Assembly (NCBI GenBank): GCA_004123355.1
Contig: SCHM01000002.1
Location: 496,001 to 560,000 of the forward strand
DNA length: 64,000 nt
Reading direction: 5' to 3'
Source of the DNA: Amphirosellinia nigrospora
Lineage: Eukaryota; Ascomycota; Sordariomycetes; Xylariales; Xylariaceae
A model generated the notes under the pieces. It made no database searches, was not told where the DNA came from, and saw nothing but the letters and a program-made list of their open reading frames with translations. Shown one piece after another: positions 12,702-24,062 of this stretch; position 1 is the stretch's first letter; each line of letters opens with the position of its first letter. The position numbers and the translations under genes were made by a program.

Positions 12702-13895
12702 ATGTCGACCAAGCGGAAGGCGCCCGCCAAATTCGCCCACCCGGTTGTGAAGCAGAGTGCGAAGAAGCCGCTCAAGCCTCAACTAAACGAGTCCGAGACA
12801 GCCGTGTCAGTCGCTGAGGCCTCGAAAGCAGACGATGCAGATGTTGCAGAAGCTATAATAGAAATTTCCAGTGATGCAGAGAGCAGCGAGTACGATATCT
12901 CTGATCATGAGCCTGATCACACAGACGACCACACAACACGCAAAGATACAAAATCTGCCTCCGCAAGGCCAAGTGATGCCTTAGCTAAAAAACATAGTGA
13001 CGATGCCAGCACTGACATCCCTATGGTTGATCCAAATATTCCGAATGACGCCGAATCCGACCAAGAGCCAGCGCAACCCACATTAGGCGAACTTGCACGC
13101 GCGCATGGCACAATAGATGTCCCTTTGGCATTGACACCCCAATCCAACGCCGTTGCCACTCAAGGGCGATCTCTAGCCCCCCCAAGCCATTCGTCGCTAG
13201 GAACCGTTCTCTCCCAGGCACTTCGAACCGACGATACCGAACTCCTCGAATCATGTCTTCGCGTCACCGATGGGAAGACCATCGATAATACCATCCAAAG
13301 ACTTGATTCTACCCTGGCGGGTGTCCTCCTTACCAAGCTAGCTTCCAGGATGCACCGAAGACCTGGACGGGCTGGTAGTCTCATGACTTGGGTCCAGTCT
13401 ACTCTCATCTGCCACGGAGGCGCATTGGCTGCACAGCCGGGACTTGTAAAGAGGCTAAGCGAGTTACAGCGTGTATTGGACGAGCGTGCAAGGGGTCTGA
13501 ACTCGCTGCTAGCGTTAAAAGGGAAATTAGACTTAATGAACGCCCAACTCAAGCTACGACAACAGCAATGGAACTCGGAAGTTGATGACGACGTGCAAGG
13601 AGATGAAGGGGTTATCTACGTCGAAGGCGAAGATAGTGATGCTGATATGGTCAACGGATTAATGGATCTAGATGACGACGAACTACCGGTCACAAATGGC
13701 ATCATAGATGACGACTCAGAAGACGACGACCTGCAGAGCGATGTGTCGGAACATGGAGAAGAACTCGACGTCGAGGAGGACCTGGATGAAGATGAGGTTA
13801 ACCACGAAGACGTTGAGTCCGAGGAAGAGGATAGCGAGGCCGAGGCTGGCCCTGAACCGCCTTCCAAGAGGTCAAAACCCTCAAGAGGCAGGTGA
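12702..13895 (+). CDS. Utp12-domain small-subunit processome protein
   Basis: Intact 397-residue single-exon gene. The N-terminal third is Ser/Asp-rich and disordered. Residues about 160-280 form the Utp12 helical domain (LGTVLSQALRTDDTELLESCL ... LICHGGALAAQPGLVKRLSELQRVL), found in yeast Utp4/5/8/9/12/13/21-type subunits of the U3 processome, which assembles the 90S pre-ribosome in the nucleolus. The tail is a long Asp/Glu stretch ending in a basic KRSKPSRGR segment. No WD40 repeats precede the domain, unlike yeast Utp5 or Utp12, so this is a short form. The start is ATG 12702 (context AACC ATG TCG); an in-frame ATG 45 bases upstream gives an unlikely hydrophobic leader. Which yeast subunit it corresponds to is not certain. 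Confidence 0.85.
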   Translation: MSTKRKAPAKFAHPVVKQSAKKPLKPQLNESETAVSVAEASKADDADVAEAIIEISSDAESSEYDISDHEPDHTDDHTTRKDTKSASARPSDALAKKHSDDASTDIPMVDPNIPNDAESDQEPAQPTLGELARAHGTIDVPLALTPQSNAVATQGRSLAPPSHSSLGTVLSQALRTDDTELLESCLRVTDGKTIDNTIQRLDSTLAGVLLTKLASRMHRRPGRAGSLMTWVQSTLICHGGALAAQPGLVKRLSELQRVLDERARGLNSLLALKGKLDLMNAQLKLRQQQWNSEVDDDVQGDEGVIYVEGEDSDADMVNGLMDLDDDELPVTNGIIDDDSEDDDLQSDVSEHGEELDVEEDLDEDEVNHEDVESEEEDSEAEAGPEPPSKRSKPSRGR

Positions 13896-14692
13896 GACAG
13901 TGAATAGCGACGAAATGTTGAATAGATGGTTCTAGGAACAGGAAAAGGATACCCGTTACATTCATGGCTTTTGCAATTCTTAATGCGGTGAGGGAAACCA
14001 ACACGGTTCGGCTTGCTTGCTGGATATCCCCCATACGAGCGCCTAGGAAGAAATCCCGAATCGACTGAAATGTTCGTAAGCGGGGGTTGCCTCTCCCCAG
14101 CTTTTGGCACGGGTAACCTAATATCTTGAGGTGCGGTATCGTATCAATGACACTAATGGTACCCTCATAGGCCGCGATACAACACAAGAGTATTCTGGTA
14201 ATTCATGGTACAATATGACTCGAATGGCCTGTGGTTTCATCCGCCAAGCCGACTTAAAGAGTGCCAAAACCCAAATAGTCTATCTATCGGCTTCTGCTGT
14301 TATTCATGTATGCCTGGGATCAAGGCCAAAAATCACTCTATCTGTAGCTATCTGGGTCCGTTATGTCCTACTATGATGATGAATTCCTCCCACGTTCCAG
14401 GGATACAATACTTAGTCTAGAAAATAGGTATACTCTAGAACTGACTGGGATACTTGCTGCTGCCCCACACCGCACCGGACTTCTGGGACGGCGGCCACTA
14501 ATCTACTAACCTTAGCCCGGACCCCTGCATCGCGTACCGCGTCATGCCAGGAAGAAAAGAAATTATATGCTACATAATATTGTATGTAGACATCGTTACT
14601 TAGTGGTGGCAATAACCCAAATCGTTATCCCAAAGGCCTTACCTCGTCGTTCTTGCAATTTTGACTCGGCTCTCTCGGATAAGACACCCATC
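13896..14692. other. Intergenic, nothing recognised
   Basis: About 0.8 kb between two plus-strand genes; it holds the 3' flank of the Utp12-domain gene and the promoter of the Mgs1-like gene. Only chance open frames were seen. Confidence 0.4.
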
Positions 14693-16385
14693 ATGGTAGA
14701 ATGCCCAGCCTGCACGAAGCAGGTCCAATCTTCGAAAATTAACGACCACCTGGATTCGGGCTGCCAAACTTTATCATCGAAAACCCACCTGCTTCGTCAC
14801 CAACTCCTTCTACATTTGCACCAACTCAAGCGAACGGCTCCGTGCCAGCAACACAGAAGCGACCAGCTTCAACTTTCTTCCAGACACCGTCGCTAAGCGA
14901 CAAGCAACAGTTAATAGTGTCATCACACCCATAATCAATGGCGCTACGGAAGCTTCGAAGCCGGCTCCCGGTGTTAAGCGGTCCTATGACGAAGGTCCAG
15001 GGCGCAGCTCGCCTGACAACGATGCTGAAGGTGATGACAAGAGTAGGACTACTGCGAAATCAGAGGATGTGCCTCCTCCACCACCACGAAGTCCAGTTGC
15101 GAAGAAGATACGAACGAAGAGTAGCCGAATTGCCCCCCTAGCCGAGCGTATGCGTCCAGACAACCTCGACGAGATATTCGGTCAGGAGCTCGTCGGCCCC
15201 AATGGGGTACTACGCTCCTCATCGAGACGAACTGCTTACCCTCTAATGATACTATGGGGCGCGTCAGGCACCGGCAAGACAACCATCGGCCGCTGCATAG
15301 CGAGCCAGGCCGGCTCACGCTTCATCGAGATGAACGCCACGAGTTCAGGCGTCGCAGAATGCAAGAAGTTGTTTTCGGATGCTGCCAATGAGTTAGCGTT
15401 AACGGGACGTAAGACGATAATATTTTGTGACGAGATACATCGCTTCTCAAGGACACAGCAAGACGTCTTCCTAAAACCCGTGGAAGCCGGAACTATCACC
15501 TTGATAGGCGCAACAACCGAGAACCCTAGCTTCAAGGTTGTCAGTGCGCTACTGTCAAGGTGTCGCACCTTCACATTACAAAAACTCACAACGGAGGACA
15601 TACAGCGGATCTTGGCGCGGGCGCTACAATCTGAACTTCCTTCTACGTCATCGACACCATCTTCACCCCTCGACGAAGAATTTCTTGCATACCTTGCTAA
15701 TTTTGCCGATGGTGATGCTCGAACAGCTCTTAACCTGCTGGAACTTGCTATCTCCCTTGCTAACCGAGGAGAGGTATCGAAAGAGGACATGAAAGCTTCC
15801 CTGACGAAAACATTGGTGTACGACCGTGCCGGTGATCAACACTATGACACCATATCCGCATTTCACAAGGCAATACGTGGTTCTTGCCCCGACGCAACGC
15901 TGTACTATTTAGCTCGGATGTTGCAATCGGGTGAGGACCCGCTCTTCATCGCGCGGCGCATGGTCGTCGTAGCTTCTGAGGACGTCGGACTCGCAGACAA
16001 CTCGATGCTGACGCTAGCAACCTCGACATTCACAGCGACGCAGCAGATTGGCATGCCTGAAGCGCGCATCCCGCTAGCACACTGCGCTGTTGCGCTAGCG
16101 ATGGCACCCAAAAGCACAAGAGCCTATCGTGGCCTGAACAATGCATTTGCGGCGCTGCGCGAGCCAGGCGTCGCCGCCCTCCCAGTCCCCATTCACTTAC
16201 GAAACGCGCCGACGCGGCTGATGCGCGAGCTTGGATACGGCAAGGAGTATAAATACAATCCTAACTATAAAGACGGTAAGGTCAAGCAGGATTACCTCCC
16301 CGATGATTTATTAGGCCGTAGATTTTTGGAGGAGCGGGACCTGGGAACTGAAGTCGACCCTGACTTGATGATGGAAGGCGCCTGA
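14693..16385 (+). CDS. mgs1: Mgs1/WRNIP1-type AAA+ ATPase with UBZ finger, frame breaks in the linker
   Basis: DNA-damage-tolerance ATPase that acts at stalled forks with PCNA and ubiquitin. ATG 14693 starts a UBZ4 zinc finger: Cys4, Cys7, His19, Cys24. The disordered linker then changes frame twice (about 14770-14810 and about 14890): the stretches PASSPTPSTFAPTQANG and VNSVITPIINGATEASK lie in different frames. From about 15030 the frame is open to the stop at 16385. The AAA+ module shows Walker A GASGTGKTT, Walker B IIFCDEIHRF and sensor-1 IGATTENPSF, then the MgsA-type C-terminal domain (LARMLQSGEDPLFIARRMV, APKSTRAYRGLNNA, LPDDLLGRRF). Total about 560 residues. The ATPase core is intact; I read the linker breaks as small sequencing indels. 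Confidence 0.88.
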
Positions 16386-17161
16386 TAAATTAGTGATGTA
16401 CGTCCTTTCTTTGTAAATTAACTTCACTGGGCTTTGTATAAGGATGGCTACTGGTCAAGGCGAGGGGGAAATAGGATCATTTACTATGTAGAATAGAGCC
16501 CTTGGAGGGAAGGACAAACGGCGCAGCCTTGAATCCTCTCTATGCAGATACCACTTTGCATATAAATAATAATGTCCCGAGTCGTCGGGCATGACCTACC
16601 TACCTCTAAGTACTCAATGACCAGATATCTTGATACGTAGAAACGATACCTTATATTAAGATTCGCTCCACATTTGGGCATAGGCACATCTTAGCAGCCT
16701 CACTCTCACCCCAAACCCAAAACTAAGCCTTTCAATACTCGATTTTTCCCTTCGCCTTCAACAATCTTCGTTCCAAAGTGTGGCACCAGACTAGACAGCG
16801 TGGCTATCTATACTTTTGATTGGGGCAGGCTATTCTTGAACTAAATTAACTAGCCCGATGTCAGTTGTATCGATGTGGCCAACTAATTACTCTCTATAAA
16901 GCTAGATTGCCCATTTAGACTAAGCGAATACCGAATTATGCTCCTGCTTCAAGGATGCAGCGAACCCCCATGCCCCATTGGCCAGGGAGCAAGACATATT
17001 TCCCAATTGGGAATTGAAGCTAGAAATCGTCGGGTCGCGAGACGAAGTACACAAAGGGGCAAGTAAGCGTAAGGCTCTCCATGGAAGATGCATGTATCCA
17101 GACGTCTTGACATAATACGGCTCGAGATCGTCACGTAGCATTTTCCCTCTGTTTGTCCGGT

Positions 17162-17200
<39 letters not shown>

Positions 17201-17884
17201 AGGGCTTTGGCGGTGGGATGTGACCGTTTGCTTGCTGCACGAAGCCTGACGGCGTATGGAAGCAGACCACACGCATGATATGATAGCTGGCCTCTTTGTT
17301 TGCAACGAGATAGCCCGATATAAAGATGAACTACTTTAGCGCAAAGTGTTGCAGTTATCTAAGTAGCTTTTGCACCTTATGTAACCCAGTCTTTTGACAT
17401 TTCCGTACAGTCAGTCTCCTTGCCCAGATCACTTATTGAGATGACGCAAAAATCCTCATGATCTTTTTTACATTGGTGACTAACCTCTATATGATCATTG
17501 CGACTCTGCAAGGTTCCTTTATTACCGAGCACGTTATCAAGAAGCCCGCTAGCTTGGCTTGCCGTTAGGCCAATTTTCTTATGATCTTGAGTGTTATCAC
17601 GCGTACGTGATTTTAGCAGAAACTGTTAGACGGGTCTCTGTCAGCGTTGCGTTGACGTCATTTCAACTTGAAAGTATTAATTGTAGCTTTCTAGGTGCTA
17701 TTATCAAGCATGCTCCGCTTTCTCTTACGATATAATGCTTGCTGAGCAGCATTGCTGCGCTCCATGACGCCGCAGAGGAAGAAAAAAAAAAGAACCGTTA
17801 AGTCTAATCCGATGAACGCCACCCAATGCATGATAGCGTATGTCTAGCATCTTCCCTTCGTAAACACCTCAGGTGTTTGTTTAT
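16386..17884. other. Intergenic between convergent genes, holds a large homopolymer
   Basis: 1.5 kb between the 3' ends of the Mgs1-like and Isa1 genes. Apart from the T11-G29 tract listed separately, nothing coding is supported; the proline-rich open frames on the minus strand are only the translation of the poly-G tract. Confidence 0.5.
17161..17200 (+). repeat. Compound homopolymer: 11 T followed by 29 G
   Basis: The run of T at 17161-17171 is followed directly by uninterrupted G at 17172-17200, then AGGG. G29 can form G-quadruplexes. The true length is likely uncertain in the assembly. Confidence 0.95.
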
Positions 17885-18631
17885 TCATACCATGAACGAC
17901 TCGCCACAACCACATTCTTCCTCTGTATAGGTGTTAGGTCTACCACTATAATTGTGTCTTACTGAGCATAACTTACTTATATTTGGGTTCCGAAAAATGA
18001 ACCGCTGGTTAAGTTTGTCCTCCACCCAGTCCATCTCACTCCCAATAATACTAAAGAGAGCCTTGCTGTCGATCACGACCTTGACGCCGTCCTGTTCTAC
18101 CTCTTCGTCGAGCTTGTCAGGCTTATCAACATATTGAAGGTGATATGCCAGACCACTGCAACCCCTGTTCCGCACGCCGACCTTAATTAACTTAGGCTCT
18201 GGTTGATCTAACAGTTGGCGCAGTTGTTCTACGGCCGTAGGAGTGAGCTTGAGTGCGGCTTTACGTGGTCTGAGTTTACGCTTAGGTGTGACAGGTTTAG
18301 GCGTCTGCGCCTCTTGTTCTGATACTCTGTCTGACTGCACTGATGTTCTAGGTTGTGCGGGCGGTCGGGTTTCATGCACTACCGGTATGGGATTGGCGAT
18401 GGAGGTCTCGGGTATCGGCTCATTGCGGGGCGAGGACGGAAGCGTCGAGGGTAGAGGGTATGACTGGAAGGGTAAGGGATTTTGGTGTTTCTCCGGTGTC
18501 GCCCATGATTGCGTTTGCGAAAATCGTCGGAGAACATGTAGACAAGGTCGTGCAGAAGGTATCGTGGTGCCGTTTAAGCAATTTAGTAGGATGCCGGGCG
18601 CTCGTTGCAGCGCCGTCCTCGGAGAGCTCAT
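17885..18631 (-). CDS. isa1: Mitochondrial iron-sulfur assembly protein Isa1
   Basis: A-type Fe-S carrier that helps mature mitochondrial 4Fe-4S proteins. Residues 1-45 are Arg/Ser/Leu-rich without acids, as in a mitochondrial presequence; a Pro-rich linker follows; the HesB/IscA domain occupies the last 110 residues. The three ligand cysteines are seen: RNRGCSGLAYHL and the terminal CGCGESFMV. A 54-nt intron at 17923-17976 (GTAAGT...TACAG) joins NPNI to KEECGCGESF; it has no stop, so unspliced it would still read through. The last exon is tiny (about 13 codons) but carries two of the three cysteines. The long variable region between presequence and domain is common in filamentous fungi. No frame break. 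Confidence 0.93.
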   Translation of the reverse strand: MSSPRTALQRAPGILLNCLNGTTIPSARPCLHVLRRFSQTQSWATPEKHQNPLPFQSYPLPSTLPSSPRNEPIPETSIANPIPVVHETRPPAQPRTSVQSDRVSEQEAQTPKPVTPKRKLRPRKAALKLTPTAVEQLRQLLDQPEPKLIKVGVRNRGCSGLAYHLQYVDKPDKLDEEVEQDGVKVVIDSKALFSIIGSEMDWVEDKLNQRFIFRNPNISKLCSVRHNYSGRPNTYTEEECGCGESFMV

Positions 18632-19301
18632 GGCGAAACTTAGAAGCCGAGGCTACCTCGATGCTAGCTGTTGCATAGGATGAGGGGAGAAGACTGGAAA
18701 TGGCGCAAGGACAAAGCCTCGTGAAGCGGTATGGTTAAAAACGCGCGAAGAGAGAGGATCGGGCGACGTTTATATGTTGGGATGTACAATTATGTGCCTG
18801 GGGAAGTAGGAAGTAGGAGCTGCAAGTTGAAAATTGTTGGCGGCAGATGGCAAATGATGGTCCGATGTTGCTTTCCAAGCACCAAGCATCTGATGACATG
18901 GAGCTGGCGATGCTTCCCGGTTCTGGCCGAGGACCAATCAGAGCCGCACCATTGGTCAACCCTTGCATGGTAGGTTGGACCTCCCATGGCACCGTGCATA
19001 TACAGTCGATCAATACTATACACACGGTACGAGAAATACCTAGGTAGATTATCGGAGCAGCAGCAGTACAGTACAGATTACCTTAGGTACTATCTCAATA
19101 CCCAATCCGCAAGACTACCTATACCACGCCCCGGTCTCGCATCGTTGCAACAAACTCTCTTCTGATCAATGTGCTACACTAACAACCACTCATCAGACGG
19201 CGCGACGATGATAGAATGACCAAGCTGTCTGGACAGAACCGATCGCACCAGTGCCGTGGCCATTTCGAGCTTAACTATCTCCAGTATCCTCCCATATAAC
19301 T
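18632..19301. promoter_or_regulatory. Divergent promoter region of isa1 and the ARMH3-like gene
   Basis: 670 bp between divergent genes. A TACCTAGGTA palindrome lies near 19038-19047. No other element was identified. Confidence 0.45.
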
Positions 19302-21533
19302 ATGGAAGCCTCCCCCTTGACCCAACAGGCGCGACCTGAGATATTCCAACAGAAGATCGTGAAGCTATACGAGGCTTTGTTCCAGGTTCGGCAGCCCAAT
19401 TCCCCCCATCTGAGCAGTCAATACGGGCAAGAACTGACAATACAATCCCAAGGTATGTCAGGCTTACCGTCAAGAGGGTTGGTCAAATCGGTTCACTGAT
19501 GCGATGCCCGCCAATACATAGGACGATGTCGATGCCGATGCCGAAAGCGATAAGCCCGAGGGCTTCTGGCGAGAGTTCTTTCTATTAAAGCCCGACCGAG
19601 CGTCGTTATTGAAGATACTCGACGGTTTTGGACCAGATGACCTAATAAACCTCCAACCTCAAACACGACAACTCTTCTTGCGCGCAGTGGCGTGCCTGAA
19701 GATCGGGAATAGCATATCGAGCCTACATGCGCTCGAGGTGAGACACTGAGACTGAGACTAGGCGAAGATACATCTATTCTAACTTGGTTTACCCAGACCC
19801 TCACTACTTTCTTCTCCGCAGTCTTGCCTAAGAAGTATACAAACCCAAGCTCGGATATAATCGCAGTGCTGGCTGGATTGGATCATGTCGACACTATTTT
19901 TACCGACTTTGTTGGTGCACTGGACAGCATCATTCGCAATGGCACAACACGTATGCTTCTGTCCTGATCTGCGATTTGATGTAGTCATTAATAAAGTGTT
20001 TTTGTAGTTGAGATTCGGCAACAGGCCATTGAGGTCGTCTTATCTATCACCTCAGGGCTTACCAAACCAGTCTCCTCACCTACTTCATTCAGAGAGATCT
20101 CTTCCCAGCTATAATGAAGGTCAGCTACATATTGGCGCACTGTATGCGTATATTACTTACACGACGTAGTTCATTCAAGACTCTGATTCTTCAGATAGGG
20201 TTCTGGCGCCCTTCACCCTACTTGGGCTTCTCGCGAACTACAACAAATTTGAGTTCCAGAATCCATACCAGCTTCGATTAAACGACTTTGTAAATGAGGC
20301 GACCATACAAAAGATTGTCCGATGTGTTGGGCAGGCCTGCAGAAAGCTGAGAGGCCAATACCTTGACATCCTCGAAGACCTGCCTGAGGGCTGGTCTTTA
20401 TCACACACGCTCAGTATGATGGGTCTGGGCAAGATTACTCCTGGTGCCAGAGCGAACCAGAAACCTAATCATGACCCAGAAGCAGCAAAACAGATGTTTG
20501 CTAAATTGTCAGTTACGCATGTCCCAACCTGCTGTAATGACTAACGTCTACTAGGCCCGGGGAAGAAGCAGCTGTACTACTTGGAATGTATGACTTTAGT
20601 CATGCGAATAAACTCTTTTGCTTCAATTTGGTCACAATGCCCGCCGAGAAGGGCGAAGAACAACCCATTTCTAGTTTACTTTCCCTCACCTCTTACCTCC
20701 TCCAGCACGCGTTCCTTTCAAGCAGGGCTACAAACTATGCGCATCTTAGCCTCATGGTATTCCGTCTACTTATTGAAGACCAGCTCCTGTGTAAGCGCAT
20801 TTGCAGCGAGGATAGCAAGGCTACCATACGATTATGTCGGCAACGGCAACCTTATCTCCCTATCGTCAAAGGAGATCGGATTCTCGCCACCGGTGTCTTA
20901 GACACTATGGTTGATGGCATCAATCATAACCTCCGCCGAAGGCTGGATGTTGGCCTTTACACTCTCTGCGTTGGCATCACACTACGGATAATCTCATATC
21001 TGTCGCGTTCTCGAACGCGCATACAGTACCATTGGTCTGAATTGTTTCGCTCTCTTCTGTCGCTAATCCGATTTCTCACCACGTATGCATCCGATATAAA
21101 GGACTTGTCGCATTTCGAAACCTTGTTAGATCTCGTGGTTAACCTCCTGGCTTTGTCACTTTCTGCTGGCGAGGCTTTCCTTCCCACCCCGGCAACATAC
21201 GACGACTTGTTCTACAAGGTTGTAGAAAGCGGAGAGGTTTTAGTGAAATTTCGTGACACATATGGCCTATCTAAACGTCCTTCTAATTCAATAGATACGC
21301 TGATCAACGTCACAGCACACTACAAATCTCTACTGGACTCTGGTGGTTCGAAGAAGAATCTCACAAGTACGGAGGTAGCAGAAGTAATCAAGCAAGGCTA
21401 TGAAACATTAAGTATTCAAACAAAGGAAGGCCTTGATGGATGGGAACGATACCGCGAAGCAGATGACAGAATCCTACTGAAAAAGATGGCAAGAGCCACA
21501 GTCATGGATGTAAAGGTTATGGTACAGGTTTGA
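19302..21533 (+). CDS. ARMH3-like (DUF1741/UPF0588) armadillo-fold protein
   Basis: Homologue of the ARMH3/C10orf76 family, in animals a Golgi protein that supports PI4KB; the fungal role is not established. Six exons: 19302-about 19452, 19522-19737, 19797-19950, 20008-20119, 20170-20507, 20555-21533. Introns of 46-70 nt end in CTAG/CAG and one shows CTAAC near the acceptor. The protein begins with EIFQQKIVKLYEALF and carries the conserved block KLFCFNLV ... LLQHAFLSSRATNYAHLSL ... GDRILATGVLDTMVDGINHNLRRRLDV in the last exon. Two frame problems: the first junction is out of phase by one base, and exon 4 needs one more G in the GGG at 20055-20057 to continue as YQTSLLTYFIQRDLFPAIMK. Length about 650 residues, within the family range. 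Confidence 0.85.
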
Positions 21534-21953
21534 GAGCTTTAATGATCTAATATTATTCAAGACAAATGACTTATCAGCCATTGATACTGAGAACCCCTTT
21601 GGATTGATACTGCTTGTCGCAATCATAATTTCTACTATCAACCCCTCGATACTGCTGCTGGGAACCGGTTGCGTTACAACAGCCGACAAATTCGGACATC
21701 TTGATCGGAAGGAGCAGCTCCGGATGATCAGGACACGTCTGCAATCACTGCACGACAACACCATCATGAACTTATTCACGATGCATCATTGAATCTCCAG
21801 ATGGCGACCAGTATGCTAACGGTAGCGGGCTTGCGAAACGTGCTATAAAATCATTGAGAATCGCACTCGATCCACTCGACCCCAGATATCACGAAACCGA
21901 ACGGGTCGGCATGTCGCCCCTTTCCCGTCCGCCAAGCATCTCGGCGGGGCTAA
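21534..21953. other. Intergenic, nothing recognised
   Basis: 420 bp between two plus-strand genes, presumably the promoter of the oxygenase gene. A minus-strand open frame at 21474-21779 overlaps it but has no recognisable motif. Confidence 0.4.
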
Positions 21954-22903
21954 GATCGCCTTGTTTGCCTTCATCTCCCCTGCTGCTGGGCTTATATCTC
22001 CTATCATCTCACCGTACTTGCCGCATGCTCTCCGCCGAGCGACTCCTGACGATGCATCACCATACCCCGAATATGAATGTCGACCCCATCACTATTCAAC
22101 GGAACTCGTTTCCCTCGACCCACTCCTAATTTACATAGAAAACTTCCTGCGCCCGTCCGAGATCACCGAACTCCTCGAAGCCGGCGAGAGCGCATTCTCG
22201 CCTTCGACGGTTTTCAAGAATGGTAGGCTAACCGGAACGCCCGACCGGACTTCGTCGTCGGCGGCCTTGCCACGTGACAATCCGACTGTGGACTGCGTAC
22301 TATCGCGTGCTCAGGGTTTTAGTCAGTTACTCGTTGAACCATTTTCTACTTATTTTAATAACTTCCAGAGCATGGAATCTCCTTCGTGGGATAATAGAGT
22401 GTCTATAAATTTCCGAGCCCCATATACAAATCACACAACAAATAGTTATAACTAACCATGTGTCTTGCAGTGGGAAGCATGATCGATCCGAACAAGGATG
22501 ACATCGGACCTCCTCAGCTCGTGCGCTATACCGCGGGACAACTCTTCAATAAGCATCATGACTGGTACGATTACCCCCAGCCAACGCGCAAAGGGATGCG
22601 CGGACACGGAAGGTCATGGAACCGCGTGGCGAGCTTCTTCGCCATTCTCGAGGACAATTGCAAGGATGGAGAGACATGGTTCCCGTATATCGATAATACG
22701 CACTCCCGAAGAGACGATGTTCATCATCTCTGGCGGCACACGAGGAAGGCGCCTCGCTTTCAAGCCTGTTGCTGGAAATGCGCTCTTCTGGGTCAATTTA
22801 CACGCCAATGGACTGGGGACGAGCGGACCATACATGCAGGTTACCTGTCACGGAAGGTTTGAAGACGGCTATGAATATCTGGCCGAGAAAGTTTTATGAT
22901 TGA
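21954..22903 (+). CDS. Prolyl 4-hydroxylase-like 2-oxoglutarate/Fe(II) oxygenase, frame breaks
   Basis: Double-stranded beta-helix dioxygenase of the P4H alpha-subunit type, probably ER or membrane associated: the start region is hydrophobic (ALFAFISPAAGLISPIISPYLP). The true start is unresolved, since the ATG at 21911 is in another frame. Recognised blocks: YIENFLRPSEITELLEAG; LVRYTAGQLFNKHHDWYD with the Fe ligands His and Asp; RVASFFAILEDN; LAFKPVAGNALFWVNLHANG; GDERTIHAG with the distal His; and VTEGLKTAMNIWPR with the 2-oxoglutarate-binding Lys. These blocks lie in three frames, with shifts near 22700, 22815 and 22843, plus at least one intron with acceptor at about 22470. Natural stop 22901-22903. 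Fungal homologues often sit as orphan genes; the protein substrate is unknown. Confidence 0.75.
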
Positions 22904-24062
22904 GCGGGAACAGAGGCAGGGCTTTCCTCCATCATGTTGTCGTTGTTTATCAGTTCTGAATTGAGTCGCGGATCTAAGGCGTGGTTAATTTTGGACATTT
23001 TGCTACGAAATCGATTTTAGCAATGTAGGTTAGGACCTTTTAGCACTATTTTATTTCTAACTATTTTCGAAAGCACTCACGAATTATACGACTTTGTTAA
23101 TCCACATAAGCTGATAATGCGAGCTTTGTGCCGGATGAGACTCTATCAGAACTACTTCTTTGTTACTTTCCCACCCATTTCGTACGATCATCTGCCGCCT
23201 ACTCAGCACCATTATGAGTGAACAGCAAGAAACCCTTCCTCCACATCGCAGGCATGAATACCCTAGAAGCATCTCGAATAAGTTATCTACACCGTCTATT
23301 CAGGTCTACTCAGGTACTTGGCCACGGTGACAACTATCGTAATTGGAAGTATAGTAGCCCGCTCCGTGATGTACCTAAGAAACAAAAGGAAGCTACCACA
23401 ATCAAGCCAGTATTCCCACAGCCAGGATTCTCAAAAAAAGTATACCCTATATAGGCCAACAGGTAACGACATAGACCGTCTTTCCCAACTCGATTCGTCA
23501 TTTCCGCAGTCGATACGTGGTATCTCCGTTAGGTTGCTTTTAATACGCCGGCGCAGCACGACGTCGGTGGCTTTAAGTTGAACAAATCCAAGATATACAT
23601 CCTTCTAAGGACCTCATAAAACGCAAACTTATTGTCATGCAGCTGTTGGCTGAGTACTACCTGCATAATATTATGCTATCTAAAACTTTGGTACGCGTCA
23701 GCGCGCTTGAAAGGGCTGCCATACTCTTGGTTTTCTTTTATCAGCCCTTATTGTATCATGTGACCAGGCAAGTAGTTAGGCGCACTAGAAGTGTATGCAT
23801 ATTTTCCCACTATACGAATATCGACTGTGCGTGATTACAGTAATTGTATCACTCCATCATGCTCGACAACGACGACTTATTATACCTCGTCCTACTTAGC
23901 CCCATTGTATCAATCATGTTGCTCGCCACGTGTTATATAATTAAGGATATTTGCCTCAACTACATCGCCAGAGGGAGAAATATAGTTTAATCTTTGCTCT
24001 AAATAGACTGCGAGAAGCCCCTAAGATACTCCTCAGGCTAGCACTCACTATCCCGCTTTTCA
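22904..24062. other. Intergenic, possible upstream exons not resolved
   Basis: A plus-strand ATG at 23215 opens a short polar frame, and hydrophobic short frames occur near 23320-23400 and 23861-23989 (LLYLVLLSPIVSIMLLATCY). These could be fragments of a small membrane protein or 5' exons of the next gene, but no model holds together. Confidence 0.3.

Noticed and set aside
16920-17305. Two overlapping proline-rich minus-strand frames
   Set aside because: They exist only because the poly-G tract reads as proline on the other strand.
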